Of a stretch of DNA of 64,000 bases, positions 10,402-21,111 are shown piece by piece. The DNA comes from Aulostomus chinensis. Taxonomy: Eukaryota; Chordata; Actinopteri; Syngnathiformes; Aulostomidae. Under the pieces are notes generated by a model, which made no database searches, had not been told where the DNA came from, and was given only the letters and a program-made list of their open reading frames with translations. The position numbers and the translations under genes are program-made. The stretch is from assembly GCA_037954235.1 (NCBI GenBank), contig JBBMOA010000014.1:20175273-20239272 (forward strand). Reading direction: 5' to 3'. Positions within the stretch are counted from its first letter, which is position 1. Every line of letters begins with the position of its first letter.

Positions 10402-10670
10402 TATCCGACCAAGGGGTGGTAAGGCTCAGAGGTAGAGGCAACCGAAAAGGTCACTGGTTCAATCCTCACTTCCCCGAGTGACCATGTCAAAGTATCCTTG
10501 AGCAAGATACTGAGCGCCTAATTGCTCCTCTCTGCAATGGACTGGCGACCCATCCAGGGGTGTACCCCGCCTCTTGCCCAATGTCAGCTGGGTAGGCTCC
10601 AGCCCCCACCCTGTGACCCTTAATGGATAGGCGGTACAGAAAATGGATGGATGGATATATCTGACTAAGG
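10402..10670 (+). mobile_element. tRNA-derived SINE with target duplication
   Basis: SINE body at about 10415-10657. The tRNA-like head has an A-box-like ggctcagaggtag at 10423-10435 and a B-box ggttcaatcc at 10456-10465, which are internal RNA polymerase III promoter elements. The body contains CTTGAGCAAGATACTGAG and the tail is a (ATGG)n run. Flanks tatccgaccaagg (10402-10414) and tatctgactaagg (10658-10670) match at 11 of 13 positions, as a decayed target duplication. Confidence 0.85.
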
Positions 10671-11250
10671 TGATGACAACAAAAACAGAAGACATGTAAC
10701 CTCTTACACAAGCTTGTGTGTGTTGATCCTTCTGTCTGAGTGGGGTTTCATGTCAGTGATGTCACTGCAAAAGTTGCTAGTGTGCCTGAAATTGAGCAGG
10801 AAACAGCAAAGACAGAAGGGTTTGTGTACGGAAACAGTGCAAGGTAGAGTGGATGGATGGGACAGAGCTACTGCTGCCGGTGAATGACATTCCTTTTCAA
10901 CAATTTCCCCGACTCACAGAACACAGTTGTGAAAAGAAACAGGGAGGAGACTTGGAGAATGATGCATTTCAGGAAAGTGTCTCCATAAGAAATGAATGAG
11001 AGCTCTAAATAGAACTGCTGGAAGAAATTTCACCACTACTCAGGATGTTTAAAGATGTCGTATGTTATTTGGCCGTTTCAATTATCTGACCCTACCCTGA
11101 CCCTGGGAACCCCCCAACCCCACATGTTTATCCTTTGGGGAAGGTTTTTTCAGCCAACATGACTAAAAAAAAATAATGGCACACAGCTGGGATATACACT
11201 GAATGTGTGCTTGACGACATTTTGCTGTCTGAACCTGAACTGGATTTCAG
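10671..11250. other. Intronic sequence without recognised feature
   Basis: Nearly 0.6 kb with no gene, no clear repeat boundary and no motif I can name. Confidence 0.5.
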
Positions 11251-11256
11251 TCAAGT

Positions 11257-12850
11257 CAGGTCAATTTTATTTGTATAGTGCCAAATCGAAACAAAAGTTA
11301 TCTCATGACACTTTACAAGTAGAGTAGGTCTAGTACCACACTCCTTCAATGAATTCACACCCAGCAATTCTCCATGCATTCTCAATGAAAATCTTCCTTT
11401 TAACAGGCAGGAATGTCAAGCAGATCCAGGTCCAATGGGGACGGCCTTCTGTTTTGACCGGTTGGGGGGAAAGAGAGCAGGAGAGGGGGGCAGATATATA
11501 GAAGGAAAGAGAGGGACAGAAATCAAGTTGGAGAGAAACAGAAAGTGTCTTTAGGGACTTATTGGTGCAGCCTGATAGATGGGAATTTCAGTAATCCTGC
11601 CTGGAAGTGACAAAAGCATGGACTAGTTTTTCTGCATCTTTTTGAGACAGGATGTGCCTGATATTAGCAATGTTATGTAAATGAAAGAAAGTAGTCTTAG
11701 AGATTTGCTTAATGTGGGAGTTAAAGGACAGATTCTGATCAAAGAGAACTCCTATGTTCCTTACGGTAGTGCTGGGGGCCAGGGGAATACCATCCAGGGT
11801 ACCTATTTCATTAGATAGGGTGTTTGTAAGGTGTTTTGGGCCCAGAAGAATAACTCCAGTTTTTTCAGAGTTTAATAAAAGGAAATTATGGGTCATCCAT
11901 GTTTTTATTTCCTTTAGACAGGCCTCCAGTTTAGTCAGCTGATTTGTTTCATGTGGATGCATTGATAAGTACAGCTGTATATTGTCTGCATAATTTAGTA
12001 GTAGTCCAAGCACATACTCTTGTGGAACACCGTAACTGACTGTAGTGGTTTCAGAGGGATTATCATGAGTGAGTATGAACTGAGACTGACCTAGTCACTA
12101 TGACCTAAACCAGTATTGTATGGTTCCTTTAATGCCAATGACATGTTCCAGTCTCTGTTGAAGGATATGGTGGTCAATGGTAACAAAAGCTGCACTGAGA
12201 TCTAATAAGACCAGAAGAGAGATGCATCCCTCATCTGATGCCAGTAGAAGGCCACTGGTAGCTTTGACTAGTGCTGTTTCTGTGCTATGATGAACCCTGA
12301 AACCTGACTGGAAATCCTCTACTGTTGCTGTGGAGAAAGTCAGAGCTATTTGGTCAAAACTTCTAGATCCAGGGTTGTTCTTTTGATAGGGGTTTAATTA
12401 CTGCTACTTTAAATGACTATGGGATGTAACCGGACAACAGTGACACATTTATCATATCTAAGAGTGGTGCTAACTAGGGGTAGAGAATATTTAACCAGCT
12501 TACCTGAGATGGGGTCTAGAAGACAGGTGGATGGTTAAGAGGAGGAAATTATTGTACTAAGTTCATGAAGGCTAATAGGAGAAAAACTATCAAAGTGTGT
12601 GTCTGGTCCTACAGCTGCCTTTAAGGTTTCTGGGGTTATAGGTGCCATGTTGTCAGCTGATGGCAGGAGAAGAATTTTCTCTCTAATAAGTAGAAATTTG
12701 AAATTAAAGAAGTCCATGAAATCTTTGCTACCCAAGGAAACAGGAATATTTGGTTCAATAGAGCTGTGGCTCTCTATCAGTCTGGTCACAGTACTGAAAA
12801 GGAACCTGGGGTTGTTGTGTTTCTCAATTCAAGAACTTGAATGAAAGAGC
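11257..12850 (-). mobile_element. L2/CR1-type LINE fragment, decayed
   Basis: A minus-strand LINE with a 3' region at about 11257-11330 (a widely dispersed teleost stretch 'gtcaattttatttgtatag'). The RT C-terminal half is open at 11588-12013, and the RT fingers are readable in broken frames from about 12530 to 12020. The upstream linker is open at 12535-12789. Features are FLLLNSEKT, NYAD at the catalytic box (the second Asp has become Asn), and SHIKQIS...IRHILSQKDAEKLVHAF, which is typical of fish L2-clade elements. It is 5'-truncated, with no endonuclease seen. Confidence 0.85.
11588..12013 (-). pseudogene. L2-type reverse transcriptase C-terminal fragment
   Basis: A 141-codon open stretch. 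The catalytic box reads YADN where YADD is needed, so the polymerase would be inactive. It continues with the thumb motifs GVLFDQNLSF and FFHLHNIANIRHIL. The frame is lost at the low end after VTSRQDY, where the family normally continues with a CNSLL motif. Confidence 0.85.
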
Positions 12851-12918
12851 TGTTGCTGAGCCAGATACATCAAAATTGTTCTGCCCTGTCATACAATTAT
12901 TTTTTGTTTTTAAATAAT

Positions 12919-13191
12919 ATCTTATTGAGTCAGCGGCACGGTGGTGCACTGGTTAGCACTGTCGCTTCACAGCAAGAAAGTTCCGGGTTTGAGTCCTGGC
13001 TCAGGCACCGAATCTTTCTGTGTGGAGTTTGCATGTTCTCTCTGTGACTGTGAGGGTTCTCTCCAGGCACTCTGGCTTCCTCTCACAGTCCAATGACATG
13101 CAAATGGGGATTTGGCTAATTGAATTCTCCAAAGTGACCGTAGGTATGACTGTGAGTGTGAATGGTTGTCATGGATGGATCTTATTGAGTC
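12919..13191 (+). mobile_element. tRNA-derived SINE with perfect 13-bp target duplication
   Basis: SINE body 12932-13178 (247 bp), flanked by the identical 13-mer atcttattgagtc at 12919-12931 and 13179-13191. The head shows ggtggtgcactggttagc (A box) and gggtttgagtcc (B box). The body carries the very common teleost block 'gtgtggagtttgcatgttct', and the tail is atggatgg. The perfect duplication marks this as one of the younger SINE copies in the window. A related 3' fragment follows at about 13378-13530. Confidence 0.92.
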
Positions 13192-13377
13192 CTATTTACA
13201 ACACATGGAAAAAAACTCACATGACAGCAAAGGGAGGACAGCATGGTGAGCAAGCATACATATCACATAGATGGACACTATACTGAGATTACACGGTTAA
13301 AATAAGTTACATGGACCAGGAAAGACAGCTAAAAAATAGATAAATGAAATAAGAATAAAACATAAAAATTAGACACT

Positions 13378-13530
13378 CCATCAGTCCAAAGACATGCAAA
13401 TGGGGACTCGGTTATTTGAATACTCCAAACTGACCATAGGTGTGGCTGTGAGAGTGAATGGTTGTCAGTCTATATATGTTGGCCCTGCGATGGATTGGCA
13501 ACCTGTCCAGGGTGAACCCCTCAATTCTAT
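13378..13530 (+). repeat. SINE 3' fragment
   Basis: Begins 'tccaaagacatgcaaatgggg' and ends with 'gcaacctgtccagggtgaacccc'. It corresponds to the middle and 3' part of the SINE type at 12932 and 34787. No head or tail is present. Confidence 0.75.
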
Positions 13531-14319
13531 AGTAAATCAAAATAATCAAGTGTGTGATCAAACCATCTGCTGGTCAGCGTTCACAGTGTTTCATCTTGTC
13601 ATATGATGTGCAACATGTGACATTGCTAGCAGCAATAGGAAGCGCTGTTCATCAAATGTGCATTAAATTGTAGAGGAAACTAAATGGCATGTCTTTGTAA
13701 TGACTGGATGATTTCTAGATGATTATACTGGAAGTTATTTTCAGAGCAGAGAATATAGAGTGAGTACAGAAACTAAACTATAAGTAACTATGAGTAAACT
13801 TTAAACTGGACAGGGTCTGTATATTGTTATATTTTAAGCAACATGACAATAAAAGAATTAGTCACAACCTGTAGAGATAAACAATGGAACACTCAAAGTT
13901 TCAGTTATAGACAAGAAGAAATTAAGAAATGTCACTGAAGTTGAGATTGACACATGGGCATGAGAGATGTGACAATCCTTTGGGTCTGTTTGATGATCAT
14001 GAGCAATTGCCCAAAGGTGAATTAGAGCAGGAACAAGCCACATTGTCCATAATCATATGTAAAACATTCTACAAGCAGTATCATGACCATCTTAGTGCCG
14101 TATACCAAAAAGTATCATGTAATTATTGTTTAGATATGAGAAATTTTTCCTGAACCCTACAAATACCCTGCAGAAGCTGGACTCTGATGCTGCTTCCACA
14201 TTGAAGCCAGCACCTCTGCAGTTCTTGCAAAAGCCCTAAGTTCCCAGTGAAAACAATCCACCTCTATGTATAAGGGTATGGGTTGACAGCAGGACGTCAG
14301 CAAAACCATCATGTCTCAC
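13531..14319. other. cdh2: cdh2 intron end without recognised feature
   Basis: The last 0.8 kb of the intron next to the exon at 14320 (on its donor side). It is A/T-rich, with no mobile element or gene seen. Confidence 0.6.
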
Positions 14320-14462
14320 CATTATCAGAGGCCATGAAGGTGACATTGTAGAAGTTGTTTTTGACATAAGGAGACTCTCGGTCAAGGATGGCGATGGTGG
14401 AAATCCGACCATTGACCAGATCTATCTCCAGCCAGTTGGCAGGGTCATACATCTTGGAGTAC
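14320..14462 (-). CDS. cdh2: N-cadherin exon: EC4 middle
   Basis: A 143-bp exon entered in phase 2 and left in phase 1, with acceptor atccag and donor AATG|gtgag. It encodes YSKMYDPANWLEID, the strand ISTIAILDRES with the LDRE calcium motif, a YNVT sequon and FMASDNG. These are the central strands of EC4. DPANWL matches CDH2 better than CDH4 as I know these proteins. The frame is open and joins precisely to both neighbouring exons. Confidence 0.94.
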
Positions 14463-15569
14463 CTGGATTCAGTCAGCAAGAGAGAGAACATGAAAAATCA
14501 CCACTGAGAGATTTTTTCATCTACTGCGCTGAATACAGCCCAAACAAACACTGGTGAGCTAATACATGAACACTGCAGAATTATCATGAGGCAGACACAA
14601 ATTTATTAGTTTGTCCTAACTAAAAATTATTGGAATATTACCTGTGTGAAAGTTTGATAAAATATTTGTCACTTATATATTTCCTTAATGAGCTCTAGGC
14701 TTGAAAATACAGCCATAAACAGAGTGAAGCTTTAAATATTACCATGATTTGTCAGTAAAATGTATTTAATATGAAATTATTGTGTGCAATCAAATAACCA
14801 CAGTTGAGAAATTATGTGAACAGAGAAAAGCAAAGCTTCCAACATTGATGAGTTGTGCCCCAAAATTCCACCCTGAGTCATCCAAGAATATAGAGTATTG
14901 CTCATTTTGTGTCTTGTTTAATGGTCAAATGAAGACGGGAATGGCACCTTTACAATGGAAGGAGCAGCTCAAGCTGCAGGATACAAAGCAATGACAAAAT
15001 CAACAATCACAAGCCAAAATGTTTTTCCCAGTCTGCTCTATGATGCACAATACTGTATCTTAACATGTGTTTATGAGTGTTCTCTGACATGTTTTTGTGA
15101 AGAGTTTGCATCCATCATTGCCTGTTACAAGGCTACAAACTTCAGGACTACATTTAAAACCAGCGGGATGTAAAAGAATGAAAGATTGGGACAAAAATCA
15201 GCAGGAGAAACCTTAACTAGGTTAAAACATTCCTGTCTCTTTTTCCACATTTATTCACAGCGTTTCAGCAACAGTGTAACTAATTACAAAGGTTAATTTA
15301 ATAGATGAAGTGAATGAAAAGCCAAACATGTATTTCAAGGATCTTGAAATGACACAATGAAAGATGTGTTGCAGAATCAATATTTAAATCGACACAACAT
15401 GTGACACTTTAATTGTACATTTAAAATACAGCATTTTTTTTCATTTTAGCGAATGCAATTGTCACAATTGACAATTGTGTCAGAAGTGTCAATTGTGTAA
15501 ACAGTCCCTGCATTAAAAACCAAACTTAAGTATGGAGTAATGGCATTCAGGGTGCAGTGGGTATCTTAC
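14463..15569 (-). other. cdh2: cdh2 intron free of recognisable mobile elements
   Basis: A 1.1-kb A/T-rich intron inside EC4. It is one of only two introns here in which I see no transposon; the short intron at 3146-3781 is the other. Confidence 0.65.
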
Positions 15570-15823
15570 CGGATAGTTTGTCTCATGAAGCGGTCAGGAT
15601 CCTGGGCAGTGAAGGTGGTGAGCAGTGACCCAGCAGGTAAACCTTCCTCCAGTTTGATGGCTTTAGGATTGGGGCTGAACTCTGGACTCTCATTGATGTC
15701 CAGAATTTGTACAGAAACAGTTGCTGATGATTGGCGAGGCAAGTGGATACTGCGGGCAAGCATGGCCTCATTTTCTGCCTCCACTGTCAGCATGAAAGAA
15801 CGATTCAGTTCAAAATCTATGGG
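15570..15823 (-). CDS. cdh2: N-cadherin exon: EC3 end, linker, EC4 start
   Basis: A 254-bp exon entered in phase 0 and left in phase 2, with acceptor gttcag and donor ATCCG|gtaag. It encodes PIDFELNRSFMLTVEAEN, the strand SATVSVQILDINESPEF and LEEGLPAGSLLTTFTAQDPD. DINESP is the EC3-EC4 calcium linker and AQDPD is the Ca2+-binding DPD of EC4. LEEG with LTTFTAQDPDR is a strong N-cadherin signature. An NRS sequon is present. There are no defects. Confidence 0.95.
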
Positions 15824-16620
15824 CTGAACAGAAAGAAAAGGCGACACATGACACATTATGCTGTTTTTGAGAGTCCATTTCTGACGGATGGACACCTACA
15901 AAGTTGTTACAGTCAAAGTCTTTGTTCACCCTCTGAATGACTTTGACATTTCATATAACCTGTTTGGAAACAACAATAACTTGGACGTGAACAAGACACA
16001 ATGACCTAATAATTAAGGCTCGATACCAAAATGTGCAAGTTGGGAAATGTGTTGATGATAATGTCAAGCTCTGTCTGTGTATTAAATGTTTAACACAACA
16101 GTACTGTTTCTGTGCCGTTTGAGTTGACACCCTCTGTCACTTTGAGTAAACCGTTAAATAGAAAGGGAAAATATGGAAGGATCAACTTATTTAATTTAAA
16201 TATGTTTTCTGATGGTAATACATTCCCAGTGACAATGTGAAATGTTTGTTATGATCAGTATAGCTGGAGAACACAAGGAGGAGGACATGTTGTTGAAACA
16301 GTTGCAGTATAAAACCTGTGACAAAAAACAAAATAAAGTACTCGAAGAACCACAATAACACAGTACAATGGAATATAAATGAGTGGGCTTTGAATATTTA
16401 TTTTTGTTGCATTTAGATTGCTTAATTTCCTTTTTAAAATATATGCCTGTAGGCCTAATTACAAATTAAGGACTGTATTTGAAATTCAAGTGGATTAATC
16501 TCCACTCAGTCACAGCACAGACTAGTGATACCTGTTATATCTTATTTAATTGCAAATACAAAGAGTTAAGAGAACAATATTTTGGTACACAGACCTTTGT
16601 CAGTTGATATCAATAGTATT
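15824..16620 (-). other. cdh2: cdh2 intron start without recognised feature
   Basis: 0.8 kb next to the acceptor side of the exon at 15570-15823. A/T-rich, with nothing recognisable. Confidence 0.55.
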
Positions 16621-17395
16621 CAGTGATGGGAAGAAACGCCGTTACCAACGGTGTTAGTTTTGTCAGTAACGTGTAATGTAACTAATTACTTTCTCTATCG
16701 TTACAATGCAGTGACCGTTACCAACACGCTGTTACTACGTGTTACTGAAGCTCCTCATTGAAGCTGTCATCTGACTCGGCTCACACAGACACAGGAGCCG
16801 CATATGCGTGTGTTTTTTTTCTCCTTTGGTGAGGGGGGAGGGGAGGGGCGAGATAACCTCCTAAGTAATGATGATTGGCTAAGTTAGAGTAAGATTTAAT
16901 GTGAAGCCAACCAGAGACATCAGGTGGGCGGGTGTTTACACACGAACCCAGCACGTAGCAGCACACACACACAAACTATCAGAGATGGCGAGTCCAGAGT
17001 CACGGGAAAAGACGGTGTTTTCAAGATGGAAATATAGGCCGTACTTTAACTTCATGGAGGTTAAAGGTAAAAATGTACATGTTGAGTGTACATTATGTCG
17101 TCCCAGAGCGAGAGCAAAGACGCTGTCAACGTCCAATGTCAGCAACTCCAATTTAATGAAGCACCTTTCGACGGCACACGCTTCTACTAAACTAGTGGCC
17201 AGAAACATTGTTGACACTGCTAATGGTGATAGCAAGCCAGGTGGTGTTAACGTGAGCTCCACTAACAAAGAAGGACACAAAGCCACGCCATCCAAGCAGC
17301 CAAGGCTGGATTTCCACAAAAACTTGAGACACAGACAGAACTTAACAAACTGATAGGCCATTGTGAAGAACTCAGAATAAGGTGCAGGAGGACGA
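16621..17395 (+). mobile_element. hAT transposon 5' part with BED zinc finger
   Basis: The terminus CAGTGATGGGAAG at 16621 is a typical hAT end, and atagtatt precedes it. Downstream is a BED-finger exon. The element breaks off near 17395; no transposase core and no matching right terminus were found. The unrelated LINE fragment at 17480 begins shortly after. Confidence 0.78.
16985..17353 (+). pseudogene. hAT transposase N-terminus, BED zinc finger
   Basis: I chose the ATG at 16985 (MASPESREKT) over the upstream in-frame ATG at 16901 because BED-type hAT transposases usually start shortly before the finger, and the sequence upstream reads like untranslated leader. The 122-residue product has the BED finger pattern: aromatic FSRWKYRPYF, then VECTLC (CxxC), then NLMKHLSTAH (HxxxxH). 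It binds DNA at transposon ends in active elements. The RNase H-like catalytic core is absent, so this is a truncated transposon gene, not a host ZBED gene. Confidence 0.8.
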
Positions 17396-17479
17396 TACAC
17401 AACTGCAAGTAAGAGTGGTTTCTCTGCTTTCCAGTCTGGGTGGGAAAAGCTGACAGTAAGGCTCTCAAATGAATTATAT

Positions 17480-17990
17480 TACCAATTAGGTCGAGGGTTT
17501 CAGTTTCTGTTCCTCCCACTCATGCCATTCCAGGTCATGCTGTCATTGCCCATGTGAGCACTGAAGTCCCCCAGTAGGACAATGGAGTCCCCAGTCAGGG
17601 AACCATCCAGTACCCTTCTCAAGAACTCCAAAAAGGGTGGGTACTCTGAACTAGTGTTCGCCGCATATGCGCAGACCAGAGTCAGGACCCGTTCCCTGAC
17701 CCGGAGGCGCAGGGAAACAACCCTTTCATCCACTGGGGTAAACCCAAACATACAGGCAGAGTCTGGGGGTGATCAAAAAGCCCACCCTAGCCCTCTGCCT
17801 CTCACCCGGAACAACTCCAGCGAAAGAGAGAGTCCAACCCCCCTCAAGGAATTGGGTTCTGGTCTGGGAGCTATGTGTCAAGGTGAGGCTGACTAAATCT
17901 AGCTGGTAACGCTCAACCTCTTAAACCAGCTCTGACTCCTTCCCCGCCAGGGAGGTAACATTAAATGTCCAAAATTAAAATTCAAAAATT
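17480..17990 (-). mobile_element. I-type LINE endonuclease fragment
   Basis: A minus-strand fragment. Its open part is 17500-17751, with FTPVDERVVSLRLRV, TLVCAYAANTSSEYP and the catalytic motif LLGDFSAHMGNDSMTW (normally GDFNAH). The upstream part is readable in other frames to about 17990. The GDFNAHVGND style is that of I/Nimb-type LINEs in fish. Asn is replaced by Ser at the catalytic motif. No RT is attached. Confidence 0.8.
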
Positions 17991-18039
17991 TAAAGCTTAG
18001 CTACAGCCTTGGAGTTGGAGCTACAAGCCAGCTATACCA

Positions 18040-20279
18040 TCAATCGTCATGGGTGACATCAACTCCCTAACCAACCAGGAGTGTAGCCTGATGTGTTTTT
18101 CGGAGAGCTGGTTGACCGGTGGTTGAACAATTCCTGTGTGGACATGCCCAGCTTCACTGCAGTCCGTGCAGACAGGGATGTCAGAGTGAGAGGTAAGAGC
18201 AAAGGTGGAGATCTGATCCTATAAGTTAACAGTTGGTGGTGTAATCCAGGTCACATCACAGCAAAGGAGAAGATCTGCTGTGAGGATGTAGAACTTTCTT
18301 GCAGTCAGACTCAGAGTCAATGATAGCATGTGATGTCATCCATGAGACGATTGTTACAGTACAGACCCAGCATCCTGATGCATTCATCCTGATTTCAGGA
18401 GATTTCAAACTCGTTTGCCTCTCCTTCCACCTTACTAGCTTTGTACAGTATTTTGACTGTCCCACAAGGAAAAATAAGACGCTTTATCTGCTGTATGCAA
18501 ATGCCAAGGAACCATACACTGCCTCAGCCCTTCTACTGCTAGGTAGATCAGACCACATCTTGGTGTTCCTTTGTCCCTTCTACAAACCTTGTGTCCTGAG
18601 GCAGCCTATAACCATCAGGACATTCTGGAAGTGGACACTAGAGGCCCATGAGTCAGACTGGGATGCACTGCAGGACACAAAGAGAAATAGGGGGGACATA
18701 GACATCAGCAGGAAAGGTGACTGCATCACCAGCTACACATCTTTCTGTGGGATATGATATTATTAGTGAGGGCTGTGCACTGCTTTCCCAACAATAAGCC
18801 CTGGATCATCTCTGACATCAAAGGGATCCTGAACCAGAAGAAAGCGTCCTCCAGGGAGAAGAGCAAGCAAGTGCAACAGGAGCTAAAGAGGAGCCTGAAG
18901 CAGGCCAAGATGGACTACAAGAAGAAGGTGGAGAGGAAGCTGCAGCACAATGACACCAGAGGGGTGTGGAGGGGAATGAAGAGCATCACTGGCTACAAGC
19001 TGAAGAACTGCCAGGCTACAGTAGGTGATGTGGACAAGGCCAATGAGTTCAGCCAGTTCTACACAGGTTTGACACAGTGGCTGGGGTCTGCTCTGCCTCA
19101 CTGCTACCCCCTCCACCTCTCGTGTCACCCTTTTCCCTTACACCACCTTCTCCTAATTACTGCAGCCCCAATACCACAGCAGCAACTCCTCTCCCTCCAA
19201 GCTTCCCACCCTTCTTCTCTGTAGATGAAGTGAGGATTGAGCTAAGGAGGCTGTGACCAGGAAAGTTGGCTGGCCCAGAAGATGTTTGTAAGAGGCCACT
19301 TAAGGTCTGTGCCAACCAACTGGCCAAGCCCCTCCAGTGGCTGTTCAACCTGAGCCTGCAGACAGGGAGAGTCATGGTCCTGTGGACAACATCATGCCTC
19401 TTGCCAGTACCCAAGGTTACTGGCCAACCAAGCTCAATGACTACATTTTGGTGGTCCTCACATCACACATTATGAAGACCCTGGAGTGGCTGCTCCTCAG
19501 ACCGCAGTCTGAACACGCACTTGACCCTCTGCAGTTTGGGCACCAGGAGTGCATTGGAGTAGACAATGCTGTTCTCTACCTGTTACATCGGGCCCACTCC
19601 TACTTGGACAAGCTGGAGAGTCAAATGAGGATTATATTTTTCAGCCTCTGCTGCTTAGAGAGAAGCTTGGACAAATGGGAGTTGAACCCGCCCCCTCATC
19701 CTGGATCACAGACAATCTGACGGCACAACCACAGCGTGTCAGATTGGGGAGCTCTGCGTCTTGGACAGTTGAGAGCAGCATTGGTGCTTCACAGGGGACT
19801 GTGCCGACTTCGTACCTTTGCATCTTGTAAACATCAGACTTTAATAACAATTCAGAGTTTGACCACATCCAGAAGTATTCAGATGATATGGCCATTGTGA
19901 GGAAGGGACAAGAGGTGGAGTACAGGGACCTTGCCGTAGCCTTCAGCAGCAGGTGTGAGAGGAATGGCCTTCTCCTGAACACCAGAAAGACCAAGGAGAT
20001 GGTTGTCGACTTCTGCACGTCTATACCACCTCTGCAGCCGGTCAACATCAGGGGCAAGGATATCAGGTATCTGTACCTGGGTGTGCACTTGGATAACAAG
20101 CTGGACTGGTTGGTCAACACAAATGAATTTTACAGGAAGGGCCAGAGCAGGGTTTCTCTCTTGAGGAGGCTCAGGTCATTTGATATCTGCGAGGAGATGC
20201 TGTTTTTAGGGTTAGGGTTGCTTCTGTTTTTATTGAGCATTGCTGCACTGCCTGTCAGCATTATTTGTTGTGAGCTATG
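18040..20279 (+). mobile_element. Jockey-superfamily LINE, decayed
   Basis: A plus-strand LINE. The endonuclease starts with MGDINSL and an ESWL motif near 18100. The endonuclease C-terminal half is open at 18299-18757, with a GDF motif decayed to SGDFK and GRSDH. A linker is open at 18754-19110 (NNKPWI...GVWRGMKSITGY). RT pieces lie at about 19266-19480, and the palm and thumb at 19850-20200 (ERNGLLLNTRKTKEMVVDF, YLGVHLDNKLDW). Several frameshifts and internal losses are present. The right end abuts a retroviral pol fragment near 20280. Confidence 0.82.
18299..18757 (+). pseudogene. LINE endonuclease C-terminal half
   Basis: A 152-codon open stretch with FILISGDFK in place of the usual GDFN, VDCPTRKNKTLDLLYAN-like strands, and the LGRSDHILV motif carrying the catalytic Asp-His pair. 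The frame is lost in the linker; the next piece (from about 18770) continues with CFPNNKPWI in another frame. Confidence 0.78.
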
Positions 20280-20280
20280 A
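19888..20280 (+). pseudogene. LINE reverse transcriptase palm/thumb fragment
   Basis: A 130-codon piece starting just after the catalytic box. FSSRCERNGLLLNTRKTKEMVVDF and YLGVHLDNKLDW are standard LINE RT thumb motifs. The preceding YADD region (about 19870-19890) reads YSDDM. The tail of this open stretch past about 20190 is not family-like. Confidence 0.8.
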
Positions 20281-20339
20281 GATACAGATCCAGCTGCCTC
20301 GAATTTCACGCAATCTCTTGATGGGGCCCTGACCAGTCT

Positions 20340-20867
20340 GTGACGGGTCCCTGCTTGGCAGTAGGCAGGTCCATGGAATTGTGGTCCCAAGGGCCCACAG
20401 ATGTCGGGCTCACTGATTGTCAACCTGTTCCATTTTCAGTGGTAGACACCACTCCCTTATGGATCAGACAATATCCCCACAAACCACAAGGAGAAGCAGG
20501 TATAGCTGACACTATTGCAGGTCTCATCAAATCCGGAGTATTAGAACCATCCACCTCCACATGGAACACGCCCATACTCCTGGTCGAAAAACAAGAGACA
20601 GGTAAATATCGCATGGCACATGATCTAAGAGCTATAAATGAAATTCTAACCACAGCCACCATTCCTGTGCCCAACCCCTATGTGGCACTCACTAATTTGG
20701 GACCGCACCAACCATGGTTCACATGCATTGATTTGGCTAACGCTTTTTTCTGCTTACCACTAGCAGACAAATGCAGAGACATTTTCTCCTTTACCAACAG
20801 AGGACAACAGTGGCAATACACCAGGGTACCACAAGGATTTGCTCTATTACCAGGACTATTCAATTAG
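20340..20867 (+). pseudogene. Endogenous retrovirus RT, finger and palm part
   Basis: A 175-codon open stretch with the class I retroviral RT signatures WNTPILLVEK, YRMAHDLRAIN, TCIDLANAFFCLPL and QYTRVPQGF. The DLANAFF motif carries the first catalytic Asp. The frame stops before the second catalytic box; further RT residues are readable in other frames to about 21110. The copy is defective. Confidence 0.88.
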
Positions 20868-21111
20868 GTACTAAAACAAGCCCTGGATTGTCGTCCGCTT
20901 CCTCCGGACACCTCTCTAATCCAGTATTTAGATCTTCTCATTGCAGCACAGACACCAGCAGCGTGCCTGGCCGCAACAAAGGCTGTCCTCATCCGATTGG
21001 CTCGACGCGGTTTTAAGGTCAGCAAAAATAAACTCCAAGCGGTCAGGACGCAAGTTACCTTTTTGGGCAGAGTACTCTTGCAAAAAGGAGCTGGCATGTC
21101 GCTTGCACATA

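Noticed and set aside
10423..10465. Functional tRNA gene
   Set aside because: A-box and B-box motifs are present but there is no tRNA cloverleaf or acceptor stem. The sequence continues into a SINE body with an ATGG tail.
16985..17353. BED-finger open frame as a host ZBED gene
   Set aside because: It directly follows a hAT terminus, lacks the rest of the protein, and is cut off near other transposon debris.
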